A stretch of 19,731 nt of DNA from an uncultured Oribacterium sp. (GCA_937927445.1 CALAOB010000120.1:1-19731); one strand, 5' to 3'. Shown: positions 8,287 to 15,812, counted from the stretch's first letter. Notes: generated by a model from the sequence alone, not told the origin. Program-made: numbers and translations.

Positions 8287-8379
8287 CTGAACGCTGGCCG
8301 CGGAAGCCAGCGTTCAGCCCTTCGGGCACTGGGCAAAGCCCAGTGGGATATCGTTCCGGTATTTGTCGAAACAAATACC
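8287..8379. repeat. Three tandem perfect hairpins between dxr and rseP
   Basis: Within the 110-bp gap there are three hairpins in a row. The first is CTGAACGCTGGC (8287-8298) with GCCAGCGTTCAG (8306-8317), 12 bp. The second is CACTGGGC (8327-8334) with GCCCAGTG (8338-8345), 8 bp around AAA. The third is GGTATTTGT (8358-8366) with ACAAATACC (8371-8379), 9 bp around CGAA and touching the dxr stop codon. A short GCCC/GGGC pair (8317-8320, 8324-8327) lies between the first two. All stems are perfect. None has a following U-tract on the minus strand, so read-through into rseP is expected. Roles in transcript processing or stability are inference. Confidence 0.85.
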
Positions 8380-9539
8380 TACACTCTAACGATTTTCGAG
8401 TGTGTCCGTACGAAGTCGCGGGCCCATGCTTCGATCTCGAGGATCTCCGCGAGGGTCGGTGCGGCGAGGACGTGGCCCTCATGGGCATCCATGGCCTCTT
8501 CGATGACGTCGGCGATCTCCAGAAAGTCGATGCGGTCCTGCAGGAACATCGCGACGGCTTCTTCATTGGCCGCGTTATAGACGGTCGGCATGGAGCCGCC
8601 GGTGCGTCCGGCGCGGTAGCCGAGGGCGAGGCCCTTAAAGGTCTCCATATCAGGATTTTCGAACGTGAGCTGCATCAGCGCCGCGAGGTCGAGGCGCTCG
8701 TCCTCCTTCAGCGCACGACGGTTCGGCGCATAGAGGGCGTACTCGATCGGGATCCGCATATCCGGGAGACCAAGCTGCGCCTTCACGGAGCCGTCAACAT
8801 ACTGTACGGCAGAGTGCACGATGGACTGTGGCTGTACCACGACCTTGATTTCATCGACCGGTACATCGAAGAGCCAGCTGGCTTCGAGGACCTCGAGGCC
8901 CTTATTGACCATCGTCGCGGAATCGATCGTGATCTTCCGTCCCATCGACCAGTTCGGGTGCTTGAGCGCATCCTCCTTCGTTTTGCCCCGGAGCTCGTCC
9001 CGCTTCTTTCCGCGGAATGGTCCGCCCGAAGCCGTGAGCAGGATCTTCTCGATGGCGTCATGCGGCTCCCCGGTGAGGGACTGCCAGATGGCACTGTGCT
9101 CGGAGTCGATCGGCTTGATCTCGATGCCGCACTCCGCGGCCAGCGGCATGATGATGTGCCCGGCGCAGACGAGGGTCTCCTTGTTTGCGAGGGCGACCTG
9201 CTTATGGGCCTTCAGCGCCGCGATGGTCGGCTGGATACCGATCATACCGACGACGGACACCACGACCTCGTCGCAGTGCTCCATGGTCGCGAGCTCGATC
9301 AGCCCGTCCATGCCGCTTAGCACCTTCACGGGCAGACCGTAGCCCCGAAAGGTCTCCGCCTTCGCTTCATCATAGATGCAGACCGCCTCCGGATGGAGCT
9401 TCTCCACCTGCGCCTTCAGCTGCTCGATGGAGCCATAGACCGCGAGTCCGTTGACCTTGATCTCCGGATCGCCCTCGATCACATCGATGGTCTGGGTTCC
9501 GATGGAACCCGTCGAACCCAGTATTACTAATCTTCTCAT
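8379..9539 (-). CDS. dxr: 1-deoxy-D-xylulose 5-phosphate reductoisomerase
   Basis: Dxr (IspC) converts DXP to methylerythritol 4-phosphate with NADPH, the first committed MEP step, and is the fosmidomycin target. The 386-residue protein begins with the NADPH loop GSTGSIG (8-14). It has the metal and substrate motifs IDSEHSAIWQ (D145, E147) and MVNKGLEVLEA (Glu 216), plus TASGGPFRG (169-177) in the flexible loop region. Length is normal. The start is supported by GGAG 4 nt before the ATG, and the gene follows the cdsA stop after 13 bp, indicating one transcript. Downstream, three tandem hairpins separate it from rseP. Confidence 0.97.
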   Translation of the reverse strand: MRRLVILGSTGSIGTQTIDVIEGDPEIKVNGLAVYGSIEQLKAQVEKLHPEAVCIYDEAKAETFRGYGLPVKVLSGMDGLIELATMEHCDEVVVSVVGMIGIQPTIAALKAHKQVALANKETLVCAGHIIMPLAAECGIEIKPIDSEHSAIWQSLTGEPHDAIEKILLTASGGPFRGKKRDELRGKTKEDALKHPNWSMGRKITIDSATMVNKGLEVLEASWLFDVPVDEIKVVVQPQSIVHSAVQYVDGSVKAQLGLPDMRIPIEYALYAPNRRALKEDERLDLAALMQLTFENPDMETFKGLALGYRAGRTGGSMPTVYNAANEEAVAMFLQDRIDFLEIADVIEEAMDAHEGHVLAAPTLAEILEIEAWARDFVRTHSKIVRV

Positions 9540-9552
9540 AATTCTCCTTTCG

Positions 9553-10404
9553 TCAGATCAGGAAGGTCAGGGCGAAGTAGACCGCCGGGGCCGTAAACAG
9601 GACGGAATCGAAGCGATCCAGGATACCGCCGTGGCCCGGGATCAGGTGCCCGTAGTCCTTCACCTCGTAATCGCGCTTGATGCCGGAGGCGGTGAGGTCG
9701 CCGACCATGGAGATCAGCGCGCCGACCGCACAGGAGATACCGCAGGCGATACCCGGGTTTGCGATGATGGCGAAGCCACGCCGGAAGACGGTCGCATAGA
9801 GACAGCCGAGCAGCGCCGCACCGAGAACACCGCCGATCGCACCCTCCACGGTCTTTTTCGGGCTCAGGATAGGGGTCATCTTATGACGCCCGAAGAGCAT
9901 GCCGGCGCAGTACGCGCAGGTGTCGGAGCCCCAGCTCGCGAGGAAGATGAGCCAGACGAGGTACTTGCCGTCCGGCAGCTCACGGGTCTGGTAGATGTAG
10001 CTCATCATGATGCCGGCATAGCAGAAGCCCATGAAGGCCTTCGCGACCTGAGAGATCTTGTAGGCCGGGTAGGTGATGACGTAAAAGGCCATCAGTGCCA
10101 TGAGGCTCAGGACGATCATCAGCGGGTAATACTCCTCGACATGGAACCAGACGATGATGTAGTAGCCGATGGTCGTGAGATAGCCGACCAGTCCGAGGGA
10201 CGTGTGCTCGATGCCGAAGACGCGGTAGAGCTCGAAGAGTCCGATCATGGAGATCAGAAAGGTCAGGACAAACAGCGGGAGTCCGCCGCGCGGGACAGTG
10301 AGGATCGCGATCAGGACGAGCACGATGCCGCTCAGAAGCCGCGTAACGAAGGACTTCATCTTCTTTTCATTTTGATCTTTCTTTAAGTTCTCAGTTTCTG
10401 CCAT
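9553..10404 (-). CDS. cdsA: Phosphatidate cytidylyltransferase (CDP-diacylglycerol synthase)
   Basis: CdsA is an integral membrane enzyme that makes CDP-diacylglycerol from phosphatidate and CTP, the branch point of phospholipid synthesis. With the ATG at 10404 it has 283 residues. Most of it is hydrophobic helices. The C-terminal family signature is complete at about 240-266: SGIKRD, then KDYGHLIPGHGG, then LDRFD. A second conserved patch, SWGSDTCAY and LSPKKTVEG, lies before it. I prefer this ATG (GAGG 6 nt upstream) to an in-frame TTG at 10416 that overlaps that Shine-Dalgarno. The highly charged, Lys-rich N-terminus is probably cytosolic. An 82-bp gap after uppS has a weak hairpin (CAGGC about 10428-10432 with GCCTG 10468-10472). 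Confidence 0.95.
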   Translation of the reverse strand: MAETENLKKDQNEKKMKSFVTRLLSGIVLVLIAILTVPRGGLPLFVLTFLISMIGLFELYRVFGIEHTSLGLVGYLTTIGYYIIVWFHVEEYYPLMIVLSLMALMAFYVITYPAYKISQVAKAFMGFCYAGIMMSYIYQTRELPDGKYLVWLIFLASWGSDTCAYCAGMLFGRHKMTPILSPKKTVEGAIGGVLGAALLGCLYATVFRRGFAIIANPGIACGISCAVGALISMVGDLTASGIKRDYEVKDYGHLIPGHGGILDRFDSVLFTAPAVYFALTFLI

Positions 10405-10486
10405 AGTGTACCTCAAAATACAAAGGACAGGCCACCCTTATACACTGTTGATACAACGCAAAAGGAAGCCTGTTCCGCTCGGATAT

Positions 10487-11224
10487 TTATTTTTTTCTGC
10501 CGCCGAAGCGTCGCTCACGGCTGTTGAAATTATCGATCGCCTTCAGAAGCTCTTCCTTCGTGAAATCCGGCCAGAGCACCGGGGTGATGTAGTACTCCGC
10601 GTACGCACTCTGCCAGAGCAGGTAGTTCGATATGCGGAACTCACCGGAGGTGCGGATTACGAGATCCGGATCCGGCATGCCGGCGGTGTCGAGATAGCCG
10701 GCGAAGGCCTGCTCGGTCAGCGCCTCGATCTCCTCTTCTGTCTTTCCTGCACGGATCGCCTCGATGGTGTACTTACGAACCGCGCGGACGATCTCGTCCC
10801 GTGAGCCGTAGTTCACGGCGAAGACGAAGGTCATGCCGGTGTTCTGCTTCGTTTCCTCCTCAAGACGACGGATGCCCTCCTGGATGTCCGGTGCGAAGCG
10901 GCTGCGCTCACCGATCATGCGGGCGCGGACATTATGCTCGTTCGCAACCTTGATCAGCTTCACCATGTAGAAGCGGAACAGCTTCATCAGGGCACCGACC
11001 TCCTCCTCGGAGCGTTTCCAGTTCTCGGTCGAGAAGCCGTAGACAGTCAGGTACTGCACGCCGAGACGCGCACAGTCGGCGACGGTCTTCTCCAGCGTCT
11101 CACAGCCCTGCTTGTGGCCCATGGCACGCGGCAGGCCCTTATGCTCCGCCCAGCGTCCGTTACCGTCCAGTATGATGGCGATATGGGCTGGAATGTTCCG
11201 GCCCTCAGAATTGATGATATCCAC
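10487..11224 (-). CDS. uppS: Isoprenyl (undecaprenyl) diphosphate synthase
   Basis: This cis-prenyltransferase condenses isopentenyl diphosphate onto farnesyl diphosphate to give undecaprenyl diphosphate, the lipid carrier for peptidoglycan. The 245-residue protein has the catalytic Asp in IAIILDGNGRWA (Asp 20), the following RAMGHKQG, and the C-terminal signature DLVIRTSGE with SAYAEYY. Length is typical. The start is a GTG at 11224 with AGGAG 6 nt upstream. The upstream frr stop is only 13 bp away, so frr and uppS are probably co-transcribed. Chain length cannot be told from sequence alone, but the C55 product is usual in this setting. Confidence 0.97.
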   Translation of the reverse strand: MDIINSEGRNIPAHIAIILDGNGRWAEHKGLPRAMGHKQGCETLEKTVADCARLGVQYLTVYGFSTENWKRSEEEVGALMKLFRFYMVKLIKVANEHNVRARMIGERSRFAPDIQEGIRRLEEETKQNTGMTFVFAVNYGSRDEIVRAVRKYTIEAIRAGKTEEEIEALTEQAFAGYLDTAGMPDPDLVIRTSGEFRISNYLLWQSAYAEYYITPVLWPDFTKEELLKAIDNFNSRERRFGGRKK

Positions 11225-11237
11225 TGAAATCTCCTGA

Positions 11238-11792
11238 TTAAACGGTCATGAGCTCCTTGTTCTTCGCCTCAACGGAGGAATCGATCTTCTCACACATGTG
11301 ATCGGTGAGCTCCTGGATGTCCTTGGTTGCTCTCGTGAGATCATCCTCGGTCATCTCGGAAGACTTCTCGAGCTTCTTTGCGAGATCCATGGCATCACGA
11401 CGGATGTTACGGATGGCGATCTTCGCCGCCTCACCCTTCTTCTTAACATCCTTCGTCAGCTCCTTACGTCTCTCCTCGGTGAGCTCCGGGAATACGAGAC
11501 GGATGACGGTACCATCGTTTACAGGGTTGATACCGAGCTCGGACATATTGATGGCCTTCTCGATCTCCTTCAGCATGCTCTTATCCCATGGCTGAATCTG
11601 GATGAGACGTGCCTCCGGGACGGAAACATTGCCCACCTGCTGGATCGGGGTCGGTGTGCCGTAGTAGTCGACGGTGATACGGTCGAGTACGTGCGGGTTC
11701 GCACGGCCTGCGCGGATGGTCGCAAGCTCGTCCATCAGATTGTCGTGGGTCTTGTGCATCTTTTCGATGTAAATGGTAAATTGATCATCCAT
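11238..11792 (-). CDS. frr: Ribosome recycling factor
   Basis: RRF splits post-termination ribosomes together with EF-G, in the cytosol. The product is 184 residues, the family's usual size. It shows the conserved early motif TIRAGRANPHVLDRI and, centrally, VPEARLIQIQPWDKS and GINPVNDGTVIRL, followed by the charged second long helix EERRKELTKDVKK. The ATG at 11792 has GGAGG 8 nt upstream. It lies 44 bp after pyrH, a pairing conserved in most bacteria, and 13 bp before uppS. Confidence 0.98.
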   Translation of the reverse strand: MDDQFTIYIEKMHKTHDNLMDELATIRAGRANPHVLDRITVDYYGTPTPIQQVGNVSVPEARLIQIQPWDKSMLKEIEKAINMSELGINPVNDGTVIRLVFPELTEERRKELTKDVKKKGEAAKIAIRNIRRDAMDLAKKLEKSSEMTEDDLTRATKDIQELTDHMCEKIDSSVEAKNKELMTV

Positions 11793-11836
11793 GATCTGGT
11801 CCTCCTATTGTTACCCTTTTCGGGTTGTTGATATGT

Positions 11837-12547
11837 TTAGTCAGCGGTGACGCGGGTGCCGGTGATCTTTCCCTTCAGTGCGTTCGAGATGCCGTTCTTC
11901 TCGTTCAGGGAGAAGATCGCGAGCGGCATGTGGTTCTCCATGCACATCACGGATGCGGAAAGGTCGATGACGCCGAGGCGCTGGTCGACGACATCCTGGA
12001 TACGGATGGTATCGAACTTCTTCGCGTTCGGGTTCGTCTTCGGGTCGGAATCATAGACACCGTCGATGGCTTTCGCAAGCAGGATCTCCTCGCAGTTCAG
12101 CTCGACAGCCCGGAGTACGACGCCGGTGTCGGTCGAGAAGTACGGGTGGCCTGTGCCGCCGGCACAGAAGATGACCGTGCCCTTCTCCATGGCCTTGATG
12201 GCCTTATCCTTATTAAACAGCTCCGCCATGTCGCCGATCTGGATTGAAGACATCACCTTCGTCTTCATGCCCTGTGTCCGGAAAATCTCGGAAACATAGA
12301 TGCAGTTCATCACGGTCGCGAGGATGCCGACCTGATCTGCCTTATAGCGGTCGACCTCCACGGACTGGCGGCCACGCCAGAAGTTACCGCCACCGATCAC
12401 GATGGCCAGCTGTACGCCGGCATCGACCGCGGTCTTCACTTCCTGTGCGACGGCACGGATCGTATCATCATCAAAGCCGAAATGCTTCTCGCCTGCCAGT
12501 GCCTCACCGGACAGCTTCAGCATGACTCTTCTATTCTTCTCTGCCAT
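11837..12547 (-). CDS. pyrH: Uridylate kinase (UMP kinase)
   Basis: PyrH phosphorylates UMP to UDP with ATP, in the amino-acid-kinase fold, normally as a hexamer regulated by GTP and UTP. The 236-residue protein has the N-terminal phosphate-binding motif MLKLSGEAL, the glycine-rich IGGGNFWRGRQ and the FCAGGTGHPYFSTDTG segment in the active site. The ATG at 12547 has GGAG 5 nt upstream. It heads the same-strand run that ends with polC. The rpsB-tsf pair that often precedes pyrH is not here; the next gene upstream is the HypF-like orphan, and a palindrome fragment lies between them. Confidence 0.98.
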   Translation of the reverse strand: MAEKNRRVMLKLSGEALAGEKHFGFDDDTIRAVAQEVKTAVDAGVQLAIVIGGGNFWRGRQSVEVDRYKADQVGILATVMNCIYVSEIFRTQGMKTKVMSSIQIGDMAELFNKDKAIKAMEKGTVIFCAGGTGHPYFSTDTGVVLRAVELNCEEILLAKAIDGVYDSDPKTNPNAKKFDTIRIQDVVDQRLGVIDLSASVMCMENHMPLAIFSLNEKNGISNALKGKITGTRVTAD

Positions 12548-12626
12548 AGTATCTCCTTTTCATAGTGCGCGCGGGGCTTAGGGAAACGACGCGTATCACG
12601 ATCCCCCGCAGGCTTCTATCTGAAGT

Positions 12627-12635
12627 ATTCTACCA
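12627..12635 (-). promoter_or_regulatory. Candidate pyrH promoter (extended -10)
   Basis: On the minus strand the sequence reads TGGTAGAAT, an extended -10 with TAGAAT at 12627-12632. The -35 region 17 nt upstream (TAGCAC) is poor. The start point would be about 75 nt before the pyrH ATG. The leader between them contains GCGGGG and CCCCGC, about 26 nt apart, which could pair. The call rests on one motif only. Confidence 0.3.
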
Positions 12636-12671
12636 TACTACAGGGCCGCGTGCTAGCTTAAGTTTTGAGAG

Positions 12672-12696
12672 GCTTCTGCTGCCGCTCCTCCGGCCT
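12672..12696. repeat. Probable half copy of the dispersed palindrome (R4)
   Basis: GGCTTCTGCTGCCGCTCCTCCGGCC-type sequence here matches the right outer arm of the repeat at 866-1096 (CTTCAGCTGCCG and CCTCCGG blocks) with several substitutions. I could not find a matching second arm in the rest of the gap (12548-12671), so this would be a decayed or solo arm. It abuts the stop codon of the HypF-like gene, one base away. Confidence 0.5.
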
Positions 12697-12697
12697 A

Positions 12698-13975
12698 TCA
12701 TTTATTCTTGCTGTTTTCTTTAAATCTAGTTTGTAAAAATCCACCATTCAGAAAATATCCAGCTAATACGATATCCGAACCTGTATACTTTTTACAGTAT
12801 TGAATAAATAATGTTGCTAATGCATCGAGGAGGAACCAGGCGAGGAGGCGGTTGTTGTCGTCGGAGCGGCCGTCGTCCGGTTTTTTGAGGTTCAGTGGGT
12901 GGTCGTAGTTGCGTTTTCCGAGGCTCGTGAGGTAGCGGATGCGTTCGTCGGCGAGGAGGCGGATCAGCTGCTCGCTGTGGAGGATGTCCGGGCTGTCGTC
13001 ACCGCTGGTTTCGCTGAAGGCGCCGTCGTCGGTGTCTTCCCAGAGGTCACCCGGCTCGAGGGTCGGATCGTCCATCTCTTCGGCGGCCGCGATCAGCTTC
13101 TCGAGCTTCGCGTACAGCGCGTCGATCTGCGACTTCGATTTTCTGTTATGTTCGAACGCTTCTGCGGCTTCGGTCAATGCTTCCATCGGGGTTCGGCCCG
13201 TCGATATGCTGATGCGCTGGAAGCCGAGGATGGCAGCGGCGGCGTCGAAGAGGCCGCTCGCGGCGGTGGAGCGGGTCGTGTTTTTATTCCGGTCCTGCGC
13301 GATGTACTGGGCGCGGGCGTCGTTCAGGCTGCAAAGGTCGAGGAGGTGGACCTGCTCGGAGGCCTCCTGTTTCGCGACGAAGTCACGGATGGCTTCGTCC
13401 TCGTTATGGGACATACGGGCGAGGTCATAGAGCATCGAGACCGCGGTCTGCCATGGTGTCGAGCTGTGGAGCTCCATGTTCGTGCCGATCAGCTGGTAAG
13501 GATGAATCGACGCGAGGCGGGTGAAGCCTTCGCCGGAGATCTCCAGAATCTCGCCGCCCCAGAGCGTGCCATCGGAGCCGTAGCTGAGGTCGTCGAGGCA
13601 GACGCCGAGCACATTTTCTCTTCTATCCATCGCGTCAAGGAGCGCGCGATGGCACTTCTGCATGCGAAGCATCGGCACGTCGTAGTGCTCTGAGAGTACT
13701 TCGGCGGCGTAGGTCGTCGGGAACTTCGGGTAGAGGTCGCAGGCGATGCGGTCCGGCTGCTCGTCTCTCACGTCGAGTGTCGCGATGACCTGCGCGGCGA
13801 GGCGCTCACCAATCTGCTGCGGTGTTTCGAGGCCCATAGCCATCGCTGTAAATTCGAAGTGCTCCGTGCGATGCAGTTCATAGCGCAGCACATAGCCTTC
13901 GCTGACATCTGCCCCGAGGGAGACAGTGATCCAGCGGTTTCCTCTGTTTTCTTCAATTTGTCTGTTTCTATTCAT
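12698..13975 (-). CDS. Orphan HypF-like protein (Kae1-like domain, degenerate)
   Basis: About 425 residues from the ATG at 13975. The central part aligns by eye with the C-terminal Kae1-like domain of the hydrogenase-maturation carbamoyltransferase HypF. VCLDDLSYGSDGTLWGGE (about 125-142) corresponds to the HypF block DGTGYGTDGTxWGGE. TRSTAASGLFDAAAAILG (about 234-251) corresponds to TSSxGRLFDAVxALLG. DLYPKFPTTYAAEVLSEHY (about 80-98) corresponds to the strand before the metal site. HypF's HHHAH motif is here MQKCHRALL (about 105-113), with only one His retained. There are no acylphosphatase, zinc-finger or YrdC domains. The protein stops 15 residues after LNGG, so the last nucleotide-binding motif is missing. 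The 3' 120 bp are AT-rich. The start is uncertain: the RBS is weak, and in-frame starts exist upstream to 14008. No other hyp gene is in the window. Function unknown. Confidence 0.75.
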   Translation of the reverse strand: MNRNRQIEENRGNRWITVSLGADVSEGYVLRYELHRTEHFEFTAMAMGLETPQQIGERLAAQVIATLDVRDEQPDRIACDLYPKFPTTYAAEVLSEHYDVPMLRMQKCHRALLDAMDRRENVLGVCLDDLSYGSDGTLWGGEILEISGEGFTRLASIHPYQLIGTNMELHSSTPWQTAVSMLYDLARMSHNEDEAIRDFVAKQEASEQVHLLDLCSLNDARAQYIAQDRNKNTTRSTAASGLFDAAAAILGFQRISISTGRTPMEALTEAAEAFEHNRKSKSQIDALYAKLEKLIAAAEEMDDPTLEPGDLWEDTDDGAFSETSGDDSPDILHSEQLIRLLADERIRYLTSLGKRNYDHPLNLKKPDDGRSDDNNRLLAWFLLDALATLFIQYCKKYTGSDIVLAGYFLNGGFLQTRFKENSKNK

Positions 13976-14000
13976 ATATATCCACTCGATAGTAGGCATG

Positions 14001-14030
14001 GTAAGCACTTTGAAACGTCAATATGCTTAC
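14001..14030 (-). promoter_or_regulatory. Inverted repeat upstream of the HypF-like gene
   Basis: GTAAGCA (14001-14007) and TGCTTAC (14024-14030) form a perfect 7-bp inverted repeat. On the minus strand it encloses TTGACG (14016-14021), a possible -35. I find no convincing -10 at the right distance, so an operator-like site near a weak promoter is a guess. Confidence 0.25.
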
Positions 14031-14040
14031 GAAAATGTAC

Positions 14041-14081
14041 AAAAAACTGTGCCGGACAGTCAGATCTGCCGGCACAGTTTT
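14041..14081 (-). terminator. Strong intrinsic terminator after the DUF1846 gene
   Basis: On the minus strand AAAACTGTGCCGG (14069-14081) pairs perfectly over 13 bp with CCGGCACAGTTTT (14043-14055) around a 13-nt loop, and the transcript continues as a run of U (14041-14046). It begins 4 nt after the DUF1846 stop codon. It is the only classic rho-independent terminator I see in the window. Confidence 0.92.
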
Positions 14082-14085
14082 GAAA

Positions 14086-15570
14086 TTATTTATGGAAGAG
14101 CTTCTTCGTCTGGTACTGTGGCTCGCAGGTCACGTTGACGCCGAGCTTCTTAAAGGTGCTTTCGTCAACTTCGGACAGGATGACGGAGCTGTGTACCTCA
14201 CAGCCGCGAAGCTTTTCGAGCTGCTGCATCGCGGTCTCTGCGTTCGGGTCGTGGGTCGCGCAGATCGTGAGGGCGATGAGCATCTCATCGAGGTGAAGAC
14301 GCGGGTTGTGGTTGCCGAGGTGCGCCGTCTTCAGGTGCTGGATCGGCTCGATGATCTCCGGGGACATGAGGTTCACGGAATCGTCGATGCCGCCGAGAAC
14401 CTTCAGGGCATTCAGAAGCATCGCACTGACCGCGCCGAGAAGCGAGGAGGTCTTACCGGTGATGATGGTGCCGTCCGGAAGCTCGATCGCGGCTGCCGGG
14501 TCGCCGGTCAGCGCCGCCTTCTGCTTGGCCGCCGAAATCACCGGGCGGTCGTTCGTGGAGACATTGGCCTTCTCCATCAGAAGCTCGAGCTTATCGACGA
14601 TGGACTGTGCGCCGTTGCCCTTGCGGAGATCGCAGAGCGCCGTGTAGTAGCGGCGGATGATCTCGAGGCGGGAGGCATAGCAGCAGTTCTCGTCGTTCTC
14701 GATGCAGTAACCGGCCATGTTGACGCCCATGTCGGTCGGGGACTTGTACGGGCTCTCGCCGTAGATGCGCTGGAACATCGCGTTCAGGACAGGGAAGACC
14801 TCGACATCACGGTTGTAGTTGACCGTGGTCTTGCCGTAGGCCTCGAGGTGGTACGGGTCGATCATGTTGACGTCGTTGAGGTCAGCGGTCGCCGCCTCGT
14901 AGGCGAGGTTGACCGGATGGCTCAGCGGGATATTCCAGATCGGGAAGGTCTCAAACTTCGCGTAACCGGCCTTGACACCGTGTTTATTCTCCTGGTAGAG
15001 CTGGCTCAGGCAGACGGCCATCTTTCCGGAACCCGGGCCCGGTGCGGTCACGACCACGAGGGAGCGAGTCGTCTCGATGTACTCGTTCTTGCCGAAGCCG
15101 TCATCACTGATGATGAGCGGCACATTGCCCGGATAACCCGAAATCGGGTAATGACGGTAGACCTTGATGCCGAGGGACTCGAGCTTCTTCTGGTAAGCGA
15201 TCGCACTCTCCTGTCCATCGAAGCGGGTAAGCACGACGGAGCCGACATAGAGACCATAGCCGCGGAAAGCATCGATAAGACGCAGCACATCCATATCGTA
15301 GGTGATGCCGAGATCCCCGCGGACCTTGTTCTTCTCGATGTCGCCGGCATTGATGACGATCACGACCTCCGCGTCATCCTTCAGCTCACGCAGCATACGG
15401 ATCTTACTATCCGGCTGAAAACCCGGAAGCACACGGGATGCATGGTAATCATCGAACAGCTTGCCACCGAACTCGAGATAGAGCTTCCCGCCGAACTTCG
15501 AAATACGCTCGCGGATATGCTCCGACTGCATCTTTAGGTACTTATCATTATCGAAACCCTGTTTAAACAT
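14086..15570 (-). CDS. DUF1846 family protein
   Basis: The 494-residue product belongs to the DUF1846 family, conserved in Clostridia, lactobacilli and actinobacteria, with solved structures but no settled function that I know of. A glycine-rich P-loop-like motif, APGPGSGKMA, is at about 176-185, which suggests phosphate or nucleotide binding. No signal peptide or membrane helix is evident, so it should be cytosolic. The ATG at 15570 was chosen because GGGAG lies 7 nt upstream; the open frame continues 18 codons further without support. It has its own near-consensus promoter and its own terminator, so it is a single-gene transcription unit. Good match to this family's hallmark order FDNDKYLxxQ at the start and ITGKTSSLLG later; no function is assigned. 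Confidence 0.92.
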   Translation of the reverse strand: MFKQGFDNDKYLKMQSEHIRERISKFGGKLYLEFGGKLFDDYHASRVLPGFQPDSKIRMLRELKDDAEVVIVINAGDIEKNKVRGDLGITYDMDVLRLIDAFRGYGLYVGSVVLTRFDGQESAIAYQKKLESLGIKVYRHYPISGYPGNVPLIISDDGFGKNEYIETTRSLVVVTAPGPGSGKMAVCLSQLYQENKHGVKAGYAKFETFPIWNIPLSHPVNLAYEAATADLNDVNMIDPYHLEAYGKTTVNYNRDVEVFPVLNAMFQRIYGESPYKSPTDMGVNMAGYCIENDENCCYASRLEIIRRYYTALCDLRKGNGAQSIVDKLELLMEKANVSTNDRPVISAAKQKAALTGDPAAAIELPDGTIITGKTSSLLGAVSAMLLNALKVLGGIDDSVNLMSPEIIEPIQHLKTAHLGNHNPRLHLDEMLIALTICATHDPNAETAMQQLEKLRGCEVHSSVILSEVDESTFKKLGVNVTCEPQYQTKKLFHK

Positions 15571-15670
15571 CGTACTACTCCCTCTAATTCCCTGTTTCTC
15601 CGGTGCCACCGTGCACCGATCCACCGTTAAATTATATAAATAAATCTAAAACGACCAAAAAGACTAAATA

Positions 15671-15699
15671 AGTATAAAAAAGTCAGTCTGTCTTGTCAA
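15671..15699 (-). promoter_or_regulatory. Near-consensus sigma-A promoter of the DUF1846 gene
   Basis: On the minus strand TTGACA (15694-15699) and TATACT (15671-15676) are separated by exactly 17 nt in AT-rich DNA. Transcription would start near 15664, leaving a leader of about 95 nt before the ATG. Six of six -35 bases and five of six -10 bases match consensus, making this the best promoter in the window. Confidence 0.85.
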
Positions 15700-15712
15700 T
15701 TCATATTGGATA

Positions 15713-15798
15713 CAGAGCGGCCCGGAGGAACGGCAACCGAAACCATACGAAGAGCTCGTAGTACTGTGTTTCGATTGCCGCCCCTCCGGGCTGTTCTG
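15713..15798. repeat. Short form of the dispersed palindrome (copy R2)
   Basis: The arms GCCCGGAGGAACGGCAACCG... (15720-15743) and its partner (15768-15791) pair with three mismatches, all G-U compatible in one strand. The pairing extends outward to 15713 and 15798 with two more mismatches. The 24-nt middle keeps the CCATACG-AGAG and CTCGTAGTACTG blocks of the copy at 866-1096 but lacks its two inner arm pairs. It ends 15 nt after the rsmH stop codon and lies just upstream of the DUF1846 promoter. No U-tract follows it. Confidence 0.88.
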
Positions 15799-15812
15799 GA
15801 TTTATATGATCT

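Noticed and set aside
12698..13975. TsaD/Kae1 tRNA threonylcarbamoyl enzyme
   Set aside because: The block YGSDGTLWGGE and the ASGLFDAAAAILG segment fit HypF better than TsaD, and the metal-binding His pair of TsaD is not seen.
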